Positions 31,942 to 41,892 of a stretch of 49,200 nt of DNA are shown in pieces. Position numbers and translations under genes: made by a program. Positions within the stretch are counted from its first letter, which is position 1; each line of letters opens with the position of its first letter. Origin of the DNA: Ga0077527 sp964531455 (lineage in GTDB: Bacteria; Pseudomonadota; Gammaproteobacteria; Burkholderiales; SG8-41); assembly GCA_964531455.1 (NCBI GenBank), contig CAZHFZ010000027.1, forward strand, positions 1-49,200. Reading direction: 5' to 3'. Under the pieces are notes generated by a model. That model was not told the DNA's origin and made no database searches. It saw nothing but the letters and a program-made list of their open reading frames with translations.

Positions 31942-32597
31942 ACGCGGCGAATTCCGGCATTGGCATGACTTCCCAGCGCACGCGCATGCGGATGGTGGAG
32001 CGTCTGCGCGGCGAAGGCATCAGCGATGAAGTCATTCTTGCCGTGATGGGTGAAGTGCCGCGGCACATTTTTGTCGACGAAGCACTGGCCAGTCGGGCTT
32101 ATGAAGACATGGCGCTGCCGCTGGGCTTCGGACAGACGATTTCAAGCCCTTATACCGTGGCGCGCATGCTTGAACTGCTGCGCAGCGGCGGCAAGCTCGA
32201 CAAGGTACTGGAAATCGGAACCGGTTGTGGTTATCAGGCGGCGGTGCTGTCGCGCCTTGCCCGCGAGGTATATTCGCTGGAGCGCCTTGCTCCGCTGCTG
32301 ACCAAGGCAAGGCGCCATTTGCGTGACGCGCGGGCGCATAACGTTCGTGTGCGCACTGCCGACGGACAACTGGGCTGGCCTGAACATGCCCCTTTCGACG
32401 GCATTGTGGTGGCTGCTGCGGCAAATCATGTTCCGCAGGGTCTGCTCGATCAGCTGGCGGTGGGTGGTAAAATCATTATTCCTTTGACCCATCAGGGTAA
32501 ACAGTCTTTGCATGTCATCGAACGCACAGCTCAGGGCTATGTCGACCGCAAAGTCGAAGACGCCCTTTTTGTCCCTTTGTTGCCGGGTCTCGGCTGA
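31938..32597 (+). CDS. pcm: Protein-L-isoaspartate O-methyltransferase
   Basis: The 219-residue methyltransferase repairs isoaspartyl residues using S-adenosylmethionine. It has the post-motif FVDEALASRAYEDMALPLGFGQTISSPYTVARM and the SAM-binding motif VLEIGTGCGYQAAVLSRLA, followed by FDGIVVAAAANHVPQGLLDQL. Length is normal. Its ATG overlaps the surE stop by four bases. Confidence 0.95.
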   Translation: MNAANSGIGMTSQRTRMRMVERLRGEGISDEVILAVMGEVPRHIFVDEALASRAYEDMALPLGFGQTISSPYTVARMLELLRSGGKLDKVLEIGTGCGYQAAVLSRLAREVYSLERLAPLLTKARRHLRDARAHNVRVRTADGQLGWPEHAPFDGIVVAAAANHVPQGLLDQLAVGGKIIIPLTHQGKQSLHVIERTAQGYVDRKVEDALFVPLLPGLG

Positions 32598-32610
32598 CCT
32601 CCCGGCATCA

Positions 32611-33558
32611 ATGACCACCGCTGTTTCCGGTGCGCATTTGAATTCAAATATCACTGTAATCGTCGCCGTCGCACTGATTGCGGGGTGTGCCGCGCCGCGA
32701 CCTGCGCCGGTGATCGACCGCACGCCTCAAGCTGCGACTAAACCGGTCACCAAGCCAGTACCGCCTCGTGCAACACCGCAGCCGCAGCGACAACCAGATC
32801 AGCCACGCCCGGAAACGTATACGGTGAAAGCCGGGGATACGCTTTATGCGATTGCGCTGGAGTTCGGTCTTGATTACCGCGAATTGGCTGGCTGGAACAA
32901 CATTGACCCCAGCAAAATCCGTGTCGGACAGCAGTTAAGGCTTTCGCCGCCGCGCGGCGCCGTTGCTACGCCATTGCGGGGCTCTGGCGGCAGTGTTGAG
33001 GCACAACCCCTGGACGGCAGTGCCGGCCGGCCGGTTGCTGGCGGTGCAAGAACAGAACCACGAGGCGTTCGGGTGCCGTATTCCGACCAGGCCTATGCGC
33101 AGATGTCCGGCGTCAAGCCAGAGCCTGCAGCCGCTCCGAAAAGCGAAATACCATCACCTTCCGAGCAAAAGTCCGCAATTGTTGCCGGTGATGATGTCGA
33201 CTGGATCTGGCCGGTTAATGGCAAGGTCGTTACTCCCTTTAATGAATCATCAAGCAAGGGCATAGGCATTGCCGGAAAGTCCGGGCAAGCGGTAGTTGCT
33301 GCAGGACCCGGGCGAGTCATTTTCAGCGGCACCGGAATACGTGGCTTGGGCAAGCTGATTGTCATCAAGCACAACGAGAAATTTCTCAGTGTTTATGCGC
33401 ACAACCGTGAGCTGCTGGTGAAGGAGGGGCAAACCGTCACGCGCGGTCAGCGCATCGCAGAAATGGGTGATACCGACACGGACCAGGTCAAACTTCATTT
33501 CGAGATACGGCGCCTGGGCAAACCGATTGATCCGGCGACGCTGCTTCCGCCGGCATAA
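32611..33558 (+). CDS. nlpD: NlpD-like lipoprotein, amidase activator with LysM and degenerate LytM domains
   Basis: The 315-residue protein has a lipoprotein signal (VALIAGC), a LysM domain at about 70-112 (YTVKAGDTLYAIALEFGLDYRELAGWNNID) and a C-terminal M23/LytM domain. The first zinc His-Asp pair is replaced (GIGIAGKSGQAVVAAG), although LHFEIRRLGKPIDP remains. Such degenerate LytM proteins do not cut peptidoglycan but activate the amidases that split the septum. Its usual position after pcm supports the name. The ATG at 32611 was chosen; a TTG further in would give a shorter signal peptide. Confidence 0.9.
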   Translation: MTTAVSGAHLNSNITVIVAVALIAGCAAPRPAPVIDRTPQAATKPVTKPVPPRATPQPQRQPDQPRPETYTVKAGDTLYAIALEFGLDYRELAGWNNIDPSKIRVGQQLRLSPPRGAVATPLRGSGGSVEAQPLDGSAGRPVAGGARTEPRGVRVPYSDQAYAQMSGVKPEPAAAPKSEIPSPSEQKSAIVAGDDVDWIWPVNGKVVTPFNESSSKGIGIAGKSGQAVVAAGPGRVIFSGTGIRGLGKLIVIKHNEKFLSVYAHNRELLVKEGQTVTRGQRIAEMGDTDTDQVKLHFEIRRLGKPIDPATLLPPA

Positions 33559-33578
33559 TTCGCGGTCAAATTAAGTAA

Positions 33579-33600
33579 CTGATTTATATAAATAAATCAG
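33579..33600. terminator. Convergent hairpin between nlpD and the transglutaminase gene
   Basis: CTGATTTAT (33579-33587) pairs exactly with ATAAATCAG (33592-33600) around ATAA, and a short T-run follows on the plus strand. The right arm covers the stop codon of the minus-strand gene. It may stop transcription in both directions, though the stem is AT-rich. Confidence 0.45.
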
Positions 33601-35567
33601 ATTTTCAGGGTGTTCACTCTGCGCTTGAAATCAAGTATCGAGTCCGCGGTCGCCGCGGTTCCGTAGCGCAACGCGACATAGTCCCGGCTGATCGCATCTA
33701 TTTCCTGTCCAGCTTGCGGATTCCATTGAGCTGCCCGGTATGCATAAGCCATCGGACCTTCTGCAGGCTTGCGCGGCAAGCCACGGCGAGCAAGTTTGCG
33801 ACAAAAATGATCGTAGGCCGCGCGCACCACATCATTCCGGGTGGAGCGCAGATCGCGAAGCGCAACCACGGCGCCCAGCAACACGGCAACTCCTGCGCAT
33901 ACGAAAAGGATTACCGCGAGCATCTGCCAGCTTGCGTCGTTGAAACCGATATTCGCAAGAAACTGGCGCTGACGTTCCGGGTTGTATCCAAGCACCCACT
34001 GATTCCATGTGTAAGTTACGGTATCCAAGGTCAGGCGCATGCTTTGCAGGAATTCGAAATTTCCGCGTACGAAAATCGGCAGTTCATCGCTGCTGGGAAG
34101 TGCTGAGGCGATGCCGCGCTCGACCCGTGCTGGTGATACTGCTGCTGTGGGGTCGATGCGCACCCAGCCTGAACCCGACAGCCAGATTTCCGTCCATGCG
34201 TGCGCGTCTGCCTGCCGGATCAGCACATAATCGCCGACCGGATTGATTTGCCCGCCCTGATAGCCGGTGACCACGCGCGCAGGGATACCAGCGGCCCGCA
34301 TCAGGAACGTGAATGATGATGCGTAGTGTTCGCAGAATCCGCGCCGCGTATCAAACAGGAATTCATCTACCGCATGTTCTCCAAGCAGTGGTGGCGAGAG
34401 CGTGTAAACATAGTTTTCATTGCGGAAGGTGGTCAATACGGTATCAACGAGTTGGCGGTCATCGCGGAATTTCCGGCGCAGTTCCTGGGCATGTTTGATT
34501 GTGCGCGGGTTAAAGCCATCAGGCAGTTGCAGGGCACGACGCAGGATGGATTCACTCTCATCAGCGCCATAGGAAGATTGCAACTGTGAACTCATCTCGT
34601 AACGCATGCGATTGCGTACAAGTGTTGTGCTCAACAACTGCATGTCTTTAGTCACAACTGCGCGTGGAGGTCGCTGCGTTGGCAATTCAAGCGCAAAAAG
34701 CCATCGCTTGTTGTGGGGTTCCAGAGTAACCGTGTATTCGATTACAGGTTCGCCTGCCGGAAGCTCTTCGATGTTGAAAACAAACCGGGGGGCCGTCCAG
34801 GTCCTGCCGTCGTAATCCCAAAGGACCGGTCCACGCCAGTAAAGCGCGCGGGCCTCCGGAATGCGGCCACGGAAGGCTGCACGGAAAGCGACGGCGTCAG
34901 AAAGGATCAGGCTATTAAGACTTCCGGGGCTCATATTGTCGGAGAGACCGCTGAGTCCGGCATGGGCATCGTGGGGAAGTCCCCATAACGGTCCCTGTAT
35001 GCGCGGAAATAGCAGGAACAGCACCAGCATCAGCGGTATCGCCTGTAAAAGCAGTAATCCAGCCCGCTGTGCTGGTTGACGCCAACCCGGCCACGGCCCT
35101 GTGAATTGCATGCCGATCAGCACCGTGATCAATAGCCATGCACAGACCAACATGTACAGTGCGGTACCGATCGTTTGCGAATACAGAAAATTGGTTACAA
35201 GAAGGAAGAATCCAAGGAAGCCCAGCAATGTGCCGTCGCGCTGGGTTTGGGTTTCCAACAATTTCAACGCCAGCATGACCACCAGAAGAGCAACTCCGGC
35301 ATCGCGCCCCAGCAGCGTGCGGTATTCGAAAAGGATGCCTGCGGCGGCGGCCAAAGCAATCAGCACCAGCAGCCATTTTCGCGGTGAAGGTATTTTTCGG
35401 AATGCCAGATACAGACGCCAGATCAGAATGACACTGATCAATGCGCTCAGCCAAAGCGGCAGGCGCAGAAGGTGTGCCACGCCCGCGAGGAGAAATCCGG
35501 CGCCAAGCCCGAATGTTTCCCGCGCTGTAATCGCGCGTTTGTTAAGAGATACCGGTTGCTGTGCCAT
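33597..35567 (-). CDS. Membrane transglutaminase-like protein (TgpA/DUF3488 type)
   Basis: The 656-residue protein has several membrane helices in its first 200 residues (FGLGAGFLLAGVAHLL, VALLVVMLALKLL, LLGFLGFFLLVTNFLY, ALYMLVCAWLLITVLIG, GLLLLQAIPLMLVLFLLF), a periplasmic transglutaminase core and one more helix near residue 560. The papain-like triad is visible: Cys in TRRGFCEHYASSF, His in RQADAHAWTEIW and Asp in WVRIDPTAA. It is the last gene of a moxR-DUF58-transglutaminase operon and overlaps DUF58 by 26 bp. Its substrate is unknown; the Pseudomonas homologue is essential. Confidence 0.9.
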   Translation of the reverse strand: MAQQPVSLNKRAITARETFGLGAGFLLAGVAHLLRLPLWLSALISVILIWRLYLAFRKIPSPRKWLLVLIALAAAAGILFEYRTLLGRDAGVALLVVMLALKLLETQTQRDGTLLGFLGFFLLVTNFLYSQTIGTALYMLVCAWLLITVLIGMQFTGPWPGWRQPAQRAGLLLLQAIPLMLVLFLLFPRIQGPLWGLPHDAHAGLSGLSDNMSPGSLNSLILSDAVAFRAAFRGRIPEARALYWRGPVLWDYDGRTWTAPRFVFNIEELPAGEPVIEYTVTLEPHNKRWLFALELPTQRPPRAVVTKDMQLLSTTLVRNRMRYEMSSQLQSSYGADESESILRRALQLPDGFNPRTIKHAQELRRKFRDDRQLVDTVLTTFRNENYVYTLSPPLLGEHAVDEFLFDTRRGFCEHYASSFTFLMRAAGIPARVVTGYQGGQINPVGDYVLIRQADAHAWTEIWLSGSGWVRIDPTAAVSPARVERGIASALPSSDELPIFVRGNFEFLQSMRLTLDTVTYTWNQWVLGYNPERQRQFLANIGFNDASWQMLAVILFVCAGVAVLLGAVVALRDLRSTRNDVVRAAYDHFCRKLARRGLPRKPAEGPMAYAYRAAQWNPQAGQEIDAISRDYVALRYGTAATADSILDFKRRVNTLKI

Positions 35568-36510
35568 GAAGTGCCAGCGCCCGCAGGCAATCTGCGCGTT
35601 GTGTTGCTCCGCTGGCCGGCGGTAGCGTGGTCCCGGGCAGGCTTAGTCCGTAAGTCAGGTTGCTGGCATCAGCATCCAGAACCCAGCGGGTCAAGTGTGA
35701 CAGCCGGAGTTCGGCATCCATTCCTTGCGGCAATGCATTCCATGAGAGCCACAATTCGGCATCAGTACGGCCTGTGAACTGCTTGGTCAGCAACGAATCG
35801 TCACGCGCCACCGCTTTCCAGGCGACATGACGTAATGAGTCACCGGGTCGATAGGGGCGGAATCCCGAGAATTCGTCCTGCCCCTGGCCAGCGATGCCGC
35901 CTTCCCCGGCACCGGCTAGCGGGAGTGGCAATGGCAGCCCGGGTGTTGCTGGCGCAGGGTAGACCAGGCAGTGCACGTCAGGCTCCGCGTAAGACCATGC
36001 CCTGAACAACCCGACCGGGAAACGCGTGTACAGAGTCATACGCCCGGGACGCAGCCAACCCCTTTGCAATGCCGGAATGGTCACAGCGGCGATGGTACTG
36101 GCACCTGCAGGCACGTCTACATAATCAGCGTTGATGCTATCTCCGGTGACGCCGATGCTGAATCGATCAGAACGCGTCTGGTTGAGGATATGCAGCAAAA
36201 ACTGCGCCTGACCGCCGGCAAAGACAGGCGAAACGCGCCCTGCGGAAATTTTCAGGTGCGCCAGATTGCGAAAAGTGTGCAGCATGCTTTGAATACCTGC
36301 TGCCCCAAGGAGGAAGGCGAGAATGAAGCCGAGCGAGAGGTCGTAGTTAACCGATCCTGTAAGCATGAGCAGAATAACGCCGACAAACAGCAGTCCCTGC
36401 GGCGTTGGCAGGATAAAAACCCTGCGCTGGACCAGAACGATGGTTCCGTGTTCTGGCCCGCGCCACTGAAATAGCCATTTCAGCGCGCTGTCTTTGAACG
36501 GGAGATACAT
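35542..36510 (-). CDS. DUF58 membrane protein, partner of MoxR
   Basis: The 322-residue protein has two membrane helices near the N-terminus (QGLLFVGVILLMLTGSVNY, LGFILAFLLGAAGIQSML) and the DUF58 signature FSGFRPYRPGDSLRHVAWKAVARDD followed by a von Willebrand-like segment. DUF58 proteins are paired with MoxR AAA+ proteins. A Pro/Gly/Ala-rich insert sits before the signature. It starts 6 bases after moxR. Confidence 0.88.
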   Translation of the reverse strand: MYLPFKDSALKWLFQWRGPEHGTIVLVQRRVFILPTPQGLLFVGVILLMLTGSVNYDLSLGFILAFLLGAAGIQSMLHTFRNLAHLKISAGRVSPVFAGGQAQFLLHILNQTRSDRFSIGVTGDSINADYVDVPAGASTIAAVTIPALQRGWLRPGRMTLYTRFPVGLFRAWSYAEPDVHCLVYPAPATPGLPLPLPLAGAGEGGIAGQGQDEFSGFRPYRPGDSLRHVAWKAVARDDSLLTKQFTGRTDAELWLSWNALPQGMDAELRLSHLTRWVLDADASNLTYGLSLPGTTLPPASGATQRADCLRALALHGTATGIS

Positions 36511-36516
36511 GTGATA

Positions 36517-37437
36517 TCAGGGAATGGCGACTTGCTGCAGGAGTTGTTCTGAGAGGCGCGAACCGGATACCGTCCCGTTGTCGCCATTGGCGGCAGAAAG
36601 TCGATGAGCAACAACTGCGGGAAGAACGGCCTGCAAGTCTTCCGGAATCACTGATTTTCGTCCATCCATGTATGCCCAGGCGCGTGCTCCGTGTAAAAGG
36701 GCAAGACCGGCACGTGGTGACAGACCGTGAGCGAATGCGGAATCCTGACGTGTGTGATTCAGCAGAGCCTGCAGATAATCAAGCAGCGCCGGGGAAACGT
36801 GGACCTGTTGAACCTCGAACTGTAATTGCAGCAGGTCTTCAGGACCGATATGGGGTTTCAGGCTGGCGAGCAATGCGCGACGGTCAGCGCCATTGAGCAG
36901 CGCGCGTTCCGCCTGTGCGTCTGGATAGCCCAGTTCCAGTCTCATCAGGAATCGGTCAAGTTGTGATTCCGGCAACGGGAAGGTACCGATTTGGTGGGAC
37001 GGATTCTGCGTGGCGATGACAAAAAAAGGCTGCGGCAACAGACGGGTTTCCCCCTCGGTGGTTACCTGGTTTTCCTCCATCGCTTCCAACAGTGCGCTTT
37101 GCGCCCGGGGCGTTGCGCGGTTCACCTCGTCAGCCAACACGACATTGGTGAACACGGGGCCGGGATGGAACTCGAAACGGCCGGAGTCCCGGTTGTATAC
37201 CGATACCCCGATAATGTCTGCCGGCAGCAAATCGCTGGTGAATTGTATGCGTTGGAATTTGAGGCCGAGACAAGTTGCAATCGCGTGCGCCAGTGTGGTC
37301 TTGCCAACCCCGGGTACATCCTCGATCAAAAGATGTCCGCGAGCGAGCAGGCAGGCAATAGCCAGCCTGATCTGCCGCGATTTGCCAAGGATGATGCTGT
37401 TGATCTGTTCGGCAATAACTGTGATTTGGGCGTGCAT
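36517..37437 (-). CDS. MoxR-family AAA+ ATPase
   Basis: The 306-residue ATPase has Walker A (EDVPGVGKTTLAHA), Walker B (VLADEVNRATPRAQSALLEAM) and sensor/second-region motifs (FFVIATQNPSHQIGTFPLPESQLDRFLMRL). MoxR proteins act as chaperones that assemble or activate partner proteins, here probably the DUF58 protein and the transglutaminase. The ATG at 37437 fits the family start (MHAQITVIAEQINSIILGK); a TTG at 37473 would add twelve residues. It is divergent from the histidine kinase gene. Confidence 0.93.
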   Translation of the reverse strand: MHAQITVIAEQINSIILGKSRQIRLAIACLLARGHLLIEDVPGVGKTTLAHAIATCLGLKFQRIQFTSDLLPADIIGVSVYNRDSGRFEFHPGPVFTNVVLADEVNRATPRAQSALLEAMEENQVTTEGETRLLPQPFFVIATQNPSHQIGTFPLPESQLDRFLMRLELGYPDAQAERALLNGADRRALLASLKPHIGPEDLLQLQFEVQQVHVSPALLDYLQALLNHTRQDSAFAHGLSPRAGLALLHGARAWAYMDGRKSVIPEDLQAVLPAVVAHRLSAANGDNGTVSGSRLSEQLLQQVAIP

Positions 37438-37584
37438 GGAGGTTGCTTGGCCTTGGCTCGGTAAGAGGGTCAATCCGGAATTGCCGGTTTGTTCAGATTA
37501 GACAATGGTCGGGGTGAATTATAAGATGAAGTTCCAGTCAGAGACCCGGGCCCGAAGCGGTCCCAAAGCCCAAGGAAGCCATAC

Positions 37585-40500
37585 TTGAACGACAACCCAG
37601 GCAGCGGAGAGTTCCACGCCCGTGGTGGAATGCGCGGCGGCAGCGCGCGGTCCTGCAAGAAGACCTTAGCCTGGGCTCCCCGAGGGATGGTTTTCGCCGG
37701 CGGTGTCGGCGTGGCTGCCGCCATAGTTTCGGGCAATGACACGATCCTGATGGCATCACTGTTTACAGCGCTTGGCGGACTGATGTTTGCGGTTCTGCTC
37801 CGCCAAATGGAAACCCGGCGGGCCCTGCGTGAAAGTGAAGCCCGGTTTCGCGCGCTGAGTGCACTGGGCTCCGATTGGTACTGGGAAGCAGACTCCGAGT
37901 ACCGCCTGACACATATTTCAGACGGACTTGGGCGTTTGTCGGGACGTGCCATCAGCGATTTTCTTGGACAACCACGTTGGCACCATGCATTTGTGACGCC
38001 GGTTGGAGCAGACTGGTCTGCGCACAAGACAGTCATTTCGCGCCGAGCGCCATTTCGTGATCTGCAGTTGCGTTACGTCAGTCCGCAGGGAGTTGTAGCC
38101 TATGGCAGCGTCAGTGGCGAGCCGGTTTTTCGAGATGACGGCACTCTTGCAGGTTATCGTGGTGTAGGTAACGATGTTACGGCTGAAGTCGTACTGCGGC
38201 AGAGATTACGCATGCAGCATGACGTCACTCGCATACTCAGCCAGGCGACAGATAACCAGTTTGCAATCAAGGCGGTCATCGAGACCATCTGTCGAACCAT
38301 GGAATGGAGCTGGGGAGCCCAGCGCAGTATCGATCCTGTCACTGGAATGCTGACTTGCGGGGCCTACTGGTTTGCGCCGGGAATACGTGCCAAGGCCTTT
38401 GTGGTCCATGCGATATCACCGAAGCCAGCTGATGCATTACGCGGCTCGGTCAGCCGCGTCATCGCCACAGGTGAAATATTCTGGATTTCCGACCACAGCC
38501 AGGAAAGCTTGCAGCGTAGCCGGCTTGCGCACGAAGCAGGCTTGCGAGGTGCTGTTTTTGTTCCGATACGGCGCAGCATCAAAACCACTGATGTCCTGGA
38601 ATTCTTCAGCGAACGAACCGAGGCGCCGGACCAGGTTCTGCGCGAGACGCTGGATGCGATTGGAAGGGAAGTCGGGCAGTTTCTGGATCGACGGGCTGCA
38701 CTGCAGTTCAGCAGCGACCTTGAACGGGAGCGCGGGCATCTACTCGAACTGCTTGAGTTGCAACTTGAGCATATGCCCGTAGCCTGCGTGATGCAGGACA
38801 GCCAGTTTCGGGTGGTCTACTGTAATCCTGCCGCAGAAAGGATATTCGGATATTCGGTAGACGAACTGCGCGGTCAGGATATCGCAACCCTGATCGTTCC
38901 TGCGGTTGCACTCCCGGCTGTAACCGGTAGAAGGGCTCGCTTGCGTTGCGACGAGCGTAACATTTCGGTAACGATGGAAAATTTCCGGAAGGATCAATCG
39001 GGCGTCATCTGTGAATGGAATTACATGCCGCTGTACGGTGAGGGTGGCGAATTCAACGGAGTTCTTGCCACAGCACAGGATGTCACCGAACGCATGCAGA
39101 TGGTGGAGGCACTGGAGGAAAGTGAGGAGCGCTACCGGCAGATTTTTGCAGCCACACCGCTGCCGATGTGGGTCGCCGATGCCTACGAGCCGAGATTCCT
39201 CGCCGTGAATGAAGCCGCAGTAAGAAAATACGGCTACAGTCGCAGTGAATTCGAAAAGATGACAGCTCTAGACCTGCAGGCAGAAGGCTCCCGGAATTCA
39301 GTTGCACAACAACTCCGGACGCGTGATCCATCTCTGCCAATGCATTTCATCCGGGAACACGTTACCAAAAGCGGGGAGCGGGTTATTGCGGAAATTACGG
39401 CACAACCGTTCCACTATGGCGGGCAGCAGGCACGGCTCATTGTTGCCAACGACGTGACAGACAGTGTGCGCGCGCAGCAGGCCCTGGAAAACAGTGAGGC
39501 CCGGTTCAGGGCAATTTTCGAACAAGCCTCCGTGGGGATCGCCATTCGCGAGTTAGGGGAGCATCCGAGGTTTCTCAGGGTAAACCGCAAGCTGTGCGAG
39601 ATTCTCGGTTATTCGGAGGATGAACTGCTGACGCTCACAACCACCGGGCTGACAGCAGCTGAAGATGCTGAATCGACTCAACAAATCAACTTGAGACTTC
39701 TGTCTGGCGAACTCAGGCATTATTCCCGCCGCAAGCGTTACCGGCGCAAGGATGACAGGATCATCTGGGTCAATCTTTCGGTTTCGCGGCTTGATGAGGG
39801 TGTGCAAGGCGGGAAGGTCGGGTATCTGCTGTCTGTCATTGAGGATATTACGGATCAGGTAGAGAGCGAAGCAAGGATGATCGAGAGCGAGGCACGCTAT
39901 CGTCAGATTTTTGCGCTTGCACCTCTGCCAATGTATTTGCGCGACGAAATTACGCTTCAATTCATCGACGTGAACAAGGCATGTCATGAGATGTACGGCT
40001 ACACGCGCGATGAAATGCTGAATATGTCGCTGATCGACATTCAGACGCCAGCAGGACGTGAACGCTACCGGCGTACGCCCTTTGCGCGTCCAATGGGTGC
40101 GGTTGAGCGTCTGCAGAAGCAGCACGCAAGGCGCAACGGTGAGTTGATTGACGTCGAGATTCACTCCTATCCGACGATGCTTGCCGGAAGAAAGGTACGC
40201 TTGGTGTTGATACGCGACATGACTGAACAGCTGAACATGGAGCGCCTGCTGCGTGACAACGAATCACGTCTGCGCGCCATTGCAGACAATGTACCGGCCG
40301 TAATCGCTTTTTTTGATGGCGATGGTTCTTTGCAGTATTCCAATTTTGCCTACGACCGCTGGTTTGTTGAACCCGGTAGTACTGAACAGGTCTCGCATTC
40401 CTGCAGTGAAGTAATTGCACCCTTGCTGGGGCGCGCCCTTGAAGGCCATGAAGTTACAACAGAGCGTGTTCTTGAGACCCAGGCGGGGCAACGGGTGGCG

Positions 40501-41382
40501 AGGTTGACGCTGATTCCTCACCGCAAGGATGAAGGGGGGGTGGAAGGCGCTTACCTGATGGGGTACGACCTTACCGATTTCCGCCGCGCTGAAGAGGAAG
40601 TCCGGCATCTCAATGCCGAACTGGAGCAGCGGGTTGAGCAGCGCACGCGTGCACTGGCCGCGGCAAACCGCGAGCTTGAGTCATTCTCTTATTCCGTATC
40701 TCATGACTTGCGGGCGCCGTTACGTACCATTGATGGTTTCAGCCAGATTCTTATTGATGAATATGCTGAAGTCCTGGATGAGTCCGGAAAAAGCTATCTT
40801 GAAAGAGTGCGCGCTGGCAGCCAGCGAATGGCGAAACTGATTGATGACCTGCTTGAGCTGGCGCGTGTTACACGGCGCGACCTGCAGATTCGCAACTGTA
40901 ATCTTTCAGCGATGGCACACGATATTTTCAGCGAACTGAGTACATCCTCGCCGGAACGCTCGTTCAAGGTAAAAGTGGCCCCCGGCATGAAGGTCAAGGC
41001 AGACGAAGGTTTGCTGCGTATAGCCCTCGACAATCTGCTGCGCAATGCCTGGAAGTTTACGGGGCTTGAAAGTGAAGCGTTGATCGAAGTTGGGTGCATT
41101 GACTCTGAAGGGGATGTGCGTACTTTTTTCGTCCGTGACAATGGCGTAGGCTTCGACATGGCTTACGTGGACAAGCTGTTTGGTGCTTTCCAGCGTTTGC
41201 ACAGCGAAACGGAGTTTCAGGGCACCGGAATCGGCCTGGCATTGGTTCAGCGGGTGATCCGCCGGCACGGTGGCCAGGTTTGGGCGGAAGCCGAGCCGCA
41301 GTGCGGGGCGACTTTTTATTTTTCAATGCCCGCCGAGGTCCTCATAACAGACCTGACGGCTCACCTCAAGGCAGGAACATAG
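37585..41382 (+). CDS. Large PAS-repeat sensor histidine kinase
   Basis: The 1265-residue kinase has a hydrophobic N-terminal segment (about 32-72), a first PAS domain, a GAF-like region (about 210-370, including GAVFVPIRRS) and a series of further PAS/PAC units, each introduced by RYRQIFAATPLPMW- or RFRAIFEQASVGIA-type sequence, to about residue 1000. The HisKA box is SYSVSHDLRAPLRTIDGF with His1040, and the ATPase domain has the N box DNLLRNAWKFTG and G boxes RDNGVGFDM and GTGIGLALV. There is no receiver domain and no adjacent response regulator, so its partner is elsewhere. Translation starts at TTG 37585 behind AAGGAAG; ATG 37630 is an alternative. Its end overlaps the convergent Mth938 gene by 17 bp. 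Confidence 0.9.
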   Translation: MNDNPGSGEFHARGGMRGGSARSCKKTLAWAPRGMVFAGGVGVAAAIVSGNDTILMASLFTALGGLMFAVLLRQMETRRALRESEARFRALSALGSDWYWEADSEYRLTHISDGLGRLSGRAISDFLGQPRWHHAFVTPVGADWSAHKTVISRRAPFRDLQLRYVSPQGVVAYGSVSGEPVFRDDGTLAGYRGVGNDVTAEVVLRQRLRMQHDVTRILSQATDNQFAIKAVIETICRTMEWSWGAQRSIDPVTGMLTCGAYWFAPGIRAKAFVVHAISPKPADALRGSVSRVIATGEIFWISDHSQESLQRSRLAHEAGLRGAVFVPIRRSIKTTDVLEFFSERTEAPDQVLRETLDAIGREVGQFLDRRAALQFSSDLERERGHLLELLELQLEHMPVACVMQDSQFRVVYCNPAAERIFGYSVDELRGQDIATLIVPAVALPAVTGRRARLRCDERNISVTMENFRKDQSGVICEWNYMPLYGEGGEFNGVLATAQDVTERMQMVEALEESEERYRQIFAATPLPMWVADAYEPRFLAVNEAAVRKYGYSRSEFEKMTALDLQAEGSRNSVAQQLRTRDPSLPMHFIREHVTKSGERVIAEITAQPFHYGGQQARLIVANDVTDSVRAQQALENSEARFRAIFEQASVGIAIRELGEHPRFLRVNRKLCEILGYSEDELLTLTTTGLTAAEDAESTQQINLRLLSGELRHYSRRKRYRRKDDRIIWVNLSVSRLDEGVQGGKVGYLLSVIEDITDQVESEARMIESEARYRQIFALAPLPMYLRDEITLQFIDVNKACHEMYGYTRDEMLNMSLIDIQTPAGRERYRRTPFARPMGAVERLQKQHARRNGELIDVEIHSYPTMLAGRKVRLVLIRDMTEQLNMERLLRDNESRLRAIADNVPAVIAFFDGDGSLQYSNFAYDRWFVEPGSTEQVSHSCSEVIAPLLGRALEGHEVTTERVLETQAGQRVARLTLIPHRKDEGGVEGAYLMGYDLTDFRRAEEEVRHLNAELEQRVEQRTRALAAANRELESFSYSVSHDLRAPLRTIDGFSQILIDEYAEVLDESGKSYLERVRAGSQRMAKLIDDLLELARVTRRDLQIRNCNLSAMAHDIFSELSTSSPERSFKVKVAPGMKVKADEGLLRIALDNLLRNAWKFTGLESEALIEVGCIDSEGDVRTFFVRDNGVGFDMAYVDKLFGAFQRLHSETEFQGTGIGLALVQRVIRRHGGQVWAEAEPQCGATFYFSMPAEVLITDLTAHLKAGT

Positions 41383-41737
41383 CTGCCAGAACCCGGCGTC
41401 CTTCAGCCACCAGCACGTTGTAAGTTCGACAGGCTGCGGGGGTATTCATGATTTCGAGACCGACCCGCGCTTCGATCAGGGGGCGCAGTTGTGTCGGGGG
41501 CGGGAAAATCTGGGTTTGACCGGTGCCAATGATCACGATTTCCGGAGTTTCGTCGAGCAAAAGCCCGGTGGTCTCCGCCGTGAGCGTAGTTAATCCTTCC
41601 ACCTTCCACTGGGTTGGAGGCGCATCGGGGGTGACAATGAGTGGGTGTTCGTAACGGATACCGTTGACGGCGAGGTAACCTGTTCCGTATCCGGTCAAGG
41701 TATAGCCGGTCCTGGGGTTCGCCAGATGCAGTTTCAT
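41366..41737 (-). CDS. Mth938-domain protein
   Basis: The 123-residue protein (MKLHLANPRTGYTLTGYGTGYLAVNG ... EIVIIGTGQTQIFPPPTQLRPL ... GLEIMNTPAACRTYNVLVAEGRRVLAAMF) is a complete Mth938/NDUFAF3-like domain. The eukaryotic relative helps complex I assembly, but the bacterial role is not settled. It is commonly found upstream of or divergent from the alaC/hom genes in betaproteobacteria. The 3' end overlaps the kinase gene on the other strand. Confidence 0.88.
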   Translation of the reverse strand: MKLHLANPRTGYTLTGYGTGYLAVNGIRYEHPLIVTPDAPPTQWKVEGLTTLTAETTGLLLDETPEIVIIGTGQTQIFPPPTQLRPLIEARVGLEIMNTPAACRTYNVLVAEGRRVLAAMFLP

Positions 41738-41747
41738 TGCCTAATCT

Positions 41748-41776
41748 TTGCCGGGATTGGTCAGCTTCGCTACAAT
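41748..41776 (+). promoter_or_regulatory. Candidate promoter for alaC-hom-thrC
   Basis: TTGCCG (41748-41753) and TACAAT (41771-41776) are 17 bases apart, with matches of 4/6 and 5/6 to the sigma-70 consensus. It lies about 117 bases before alaC, in the space divergent from the Mth938 gene. Confidence 0.45.
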
Positions 41777-41892
41777 TATACGTTTTCCGCCTGAAATCCG
41801 TGATCCAGACGGGCTGCCAATGCCGCCGGAGCATGTTAATGGCGTTTTGACGCTTATTTACGATCTTTACTGCATCGCACCGAGACTGGCCA

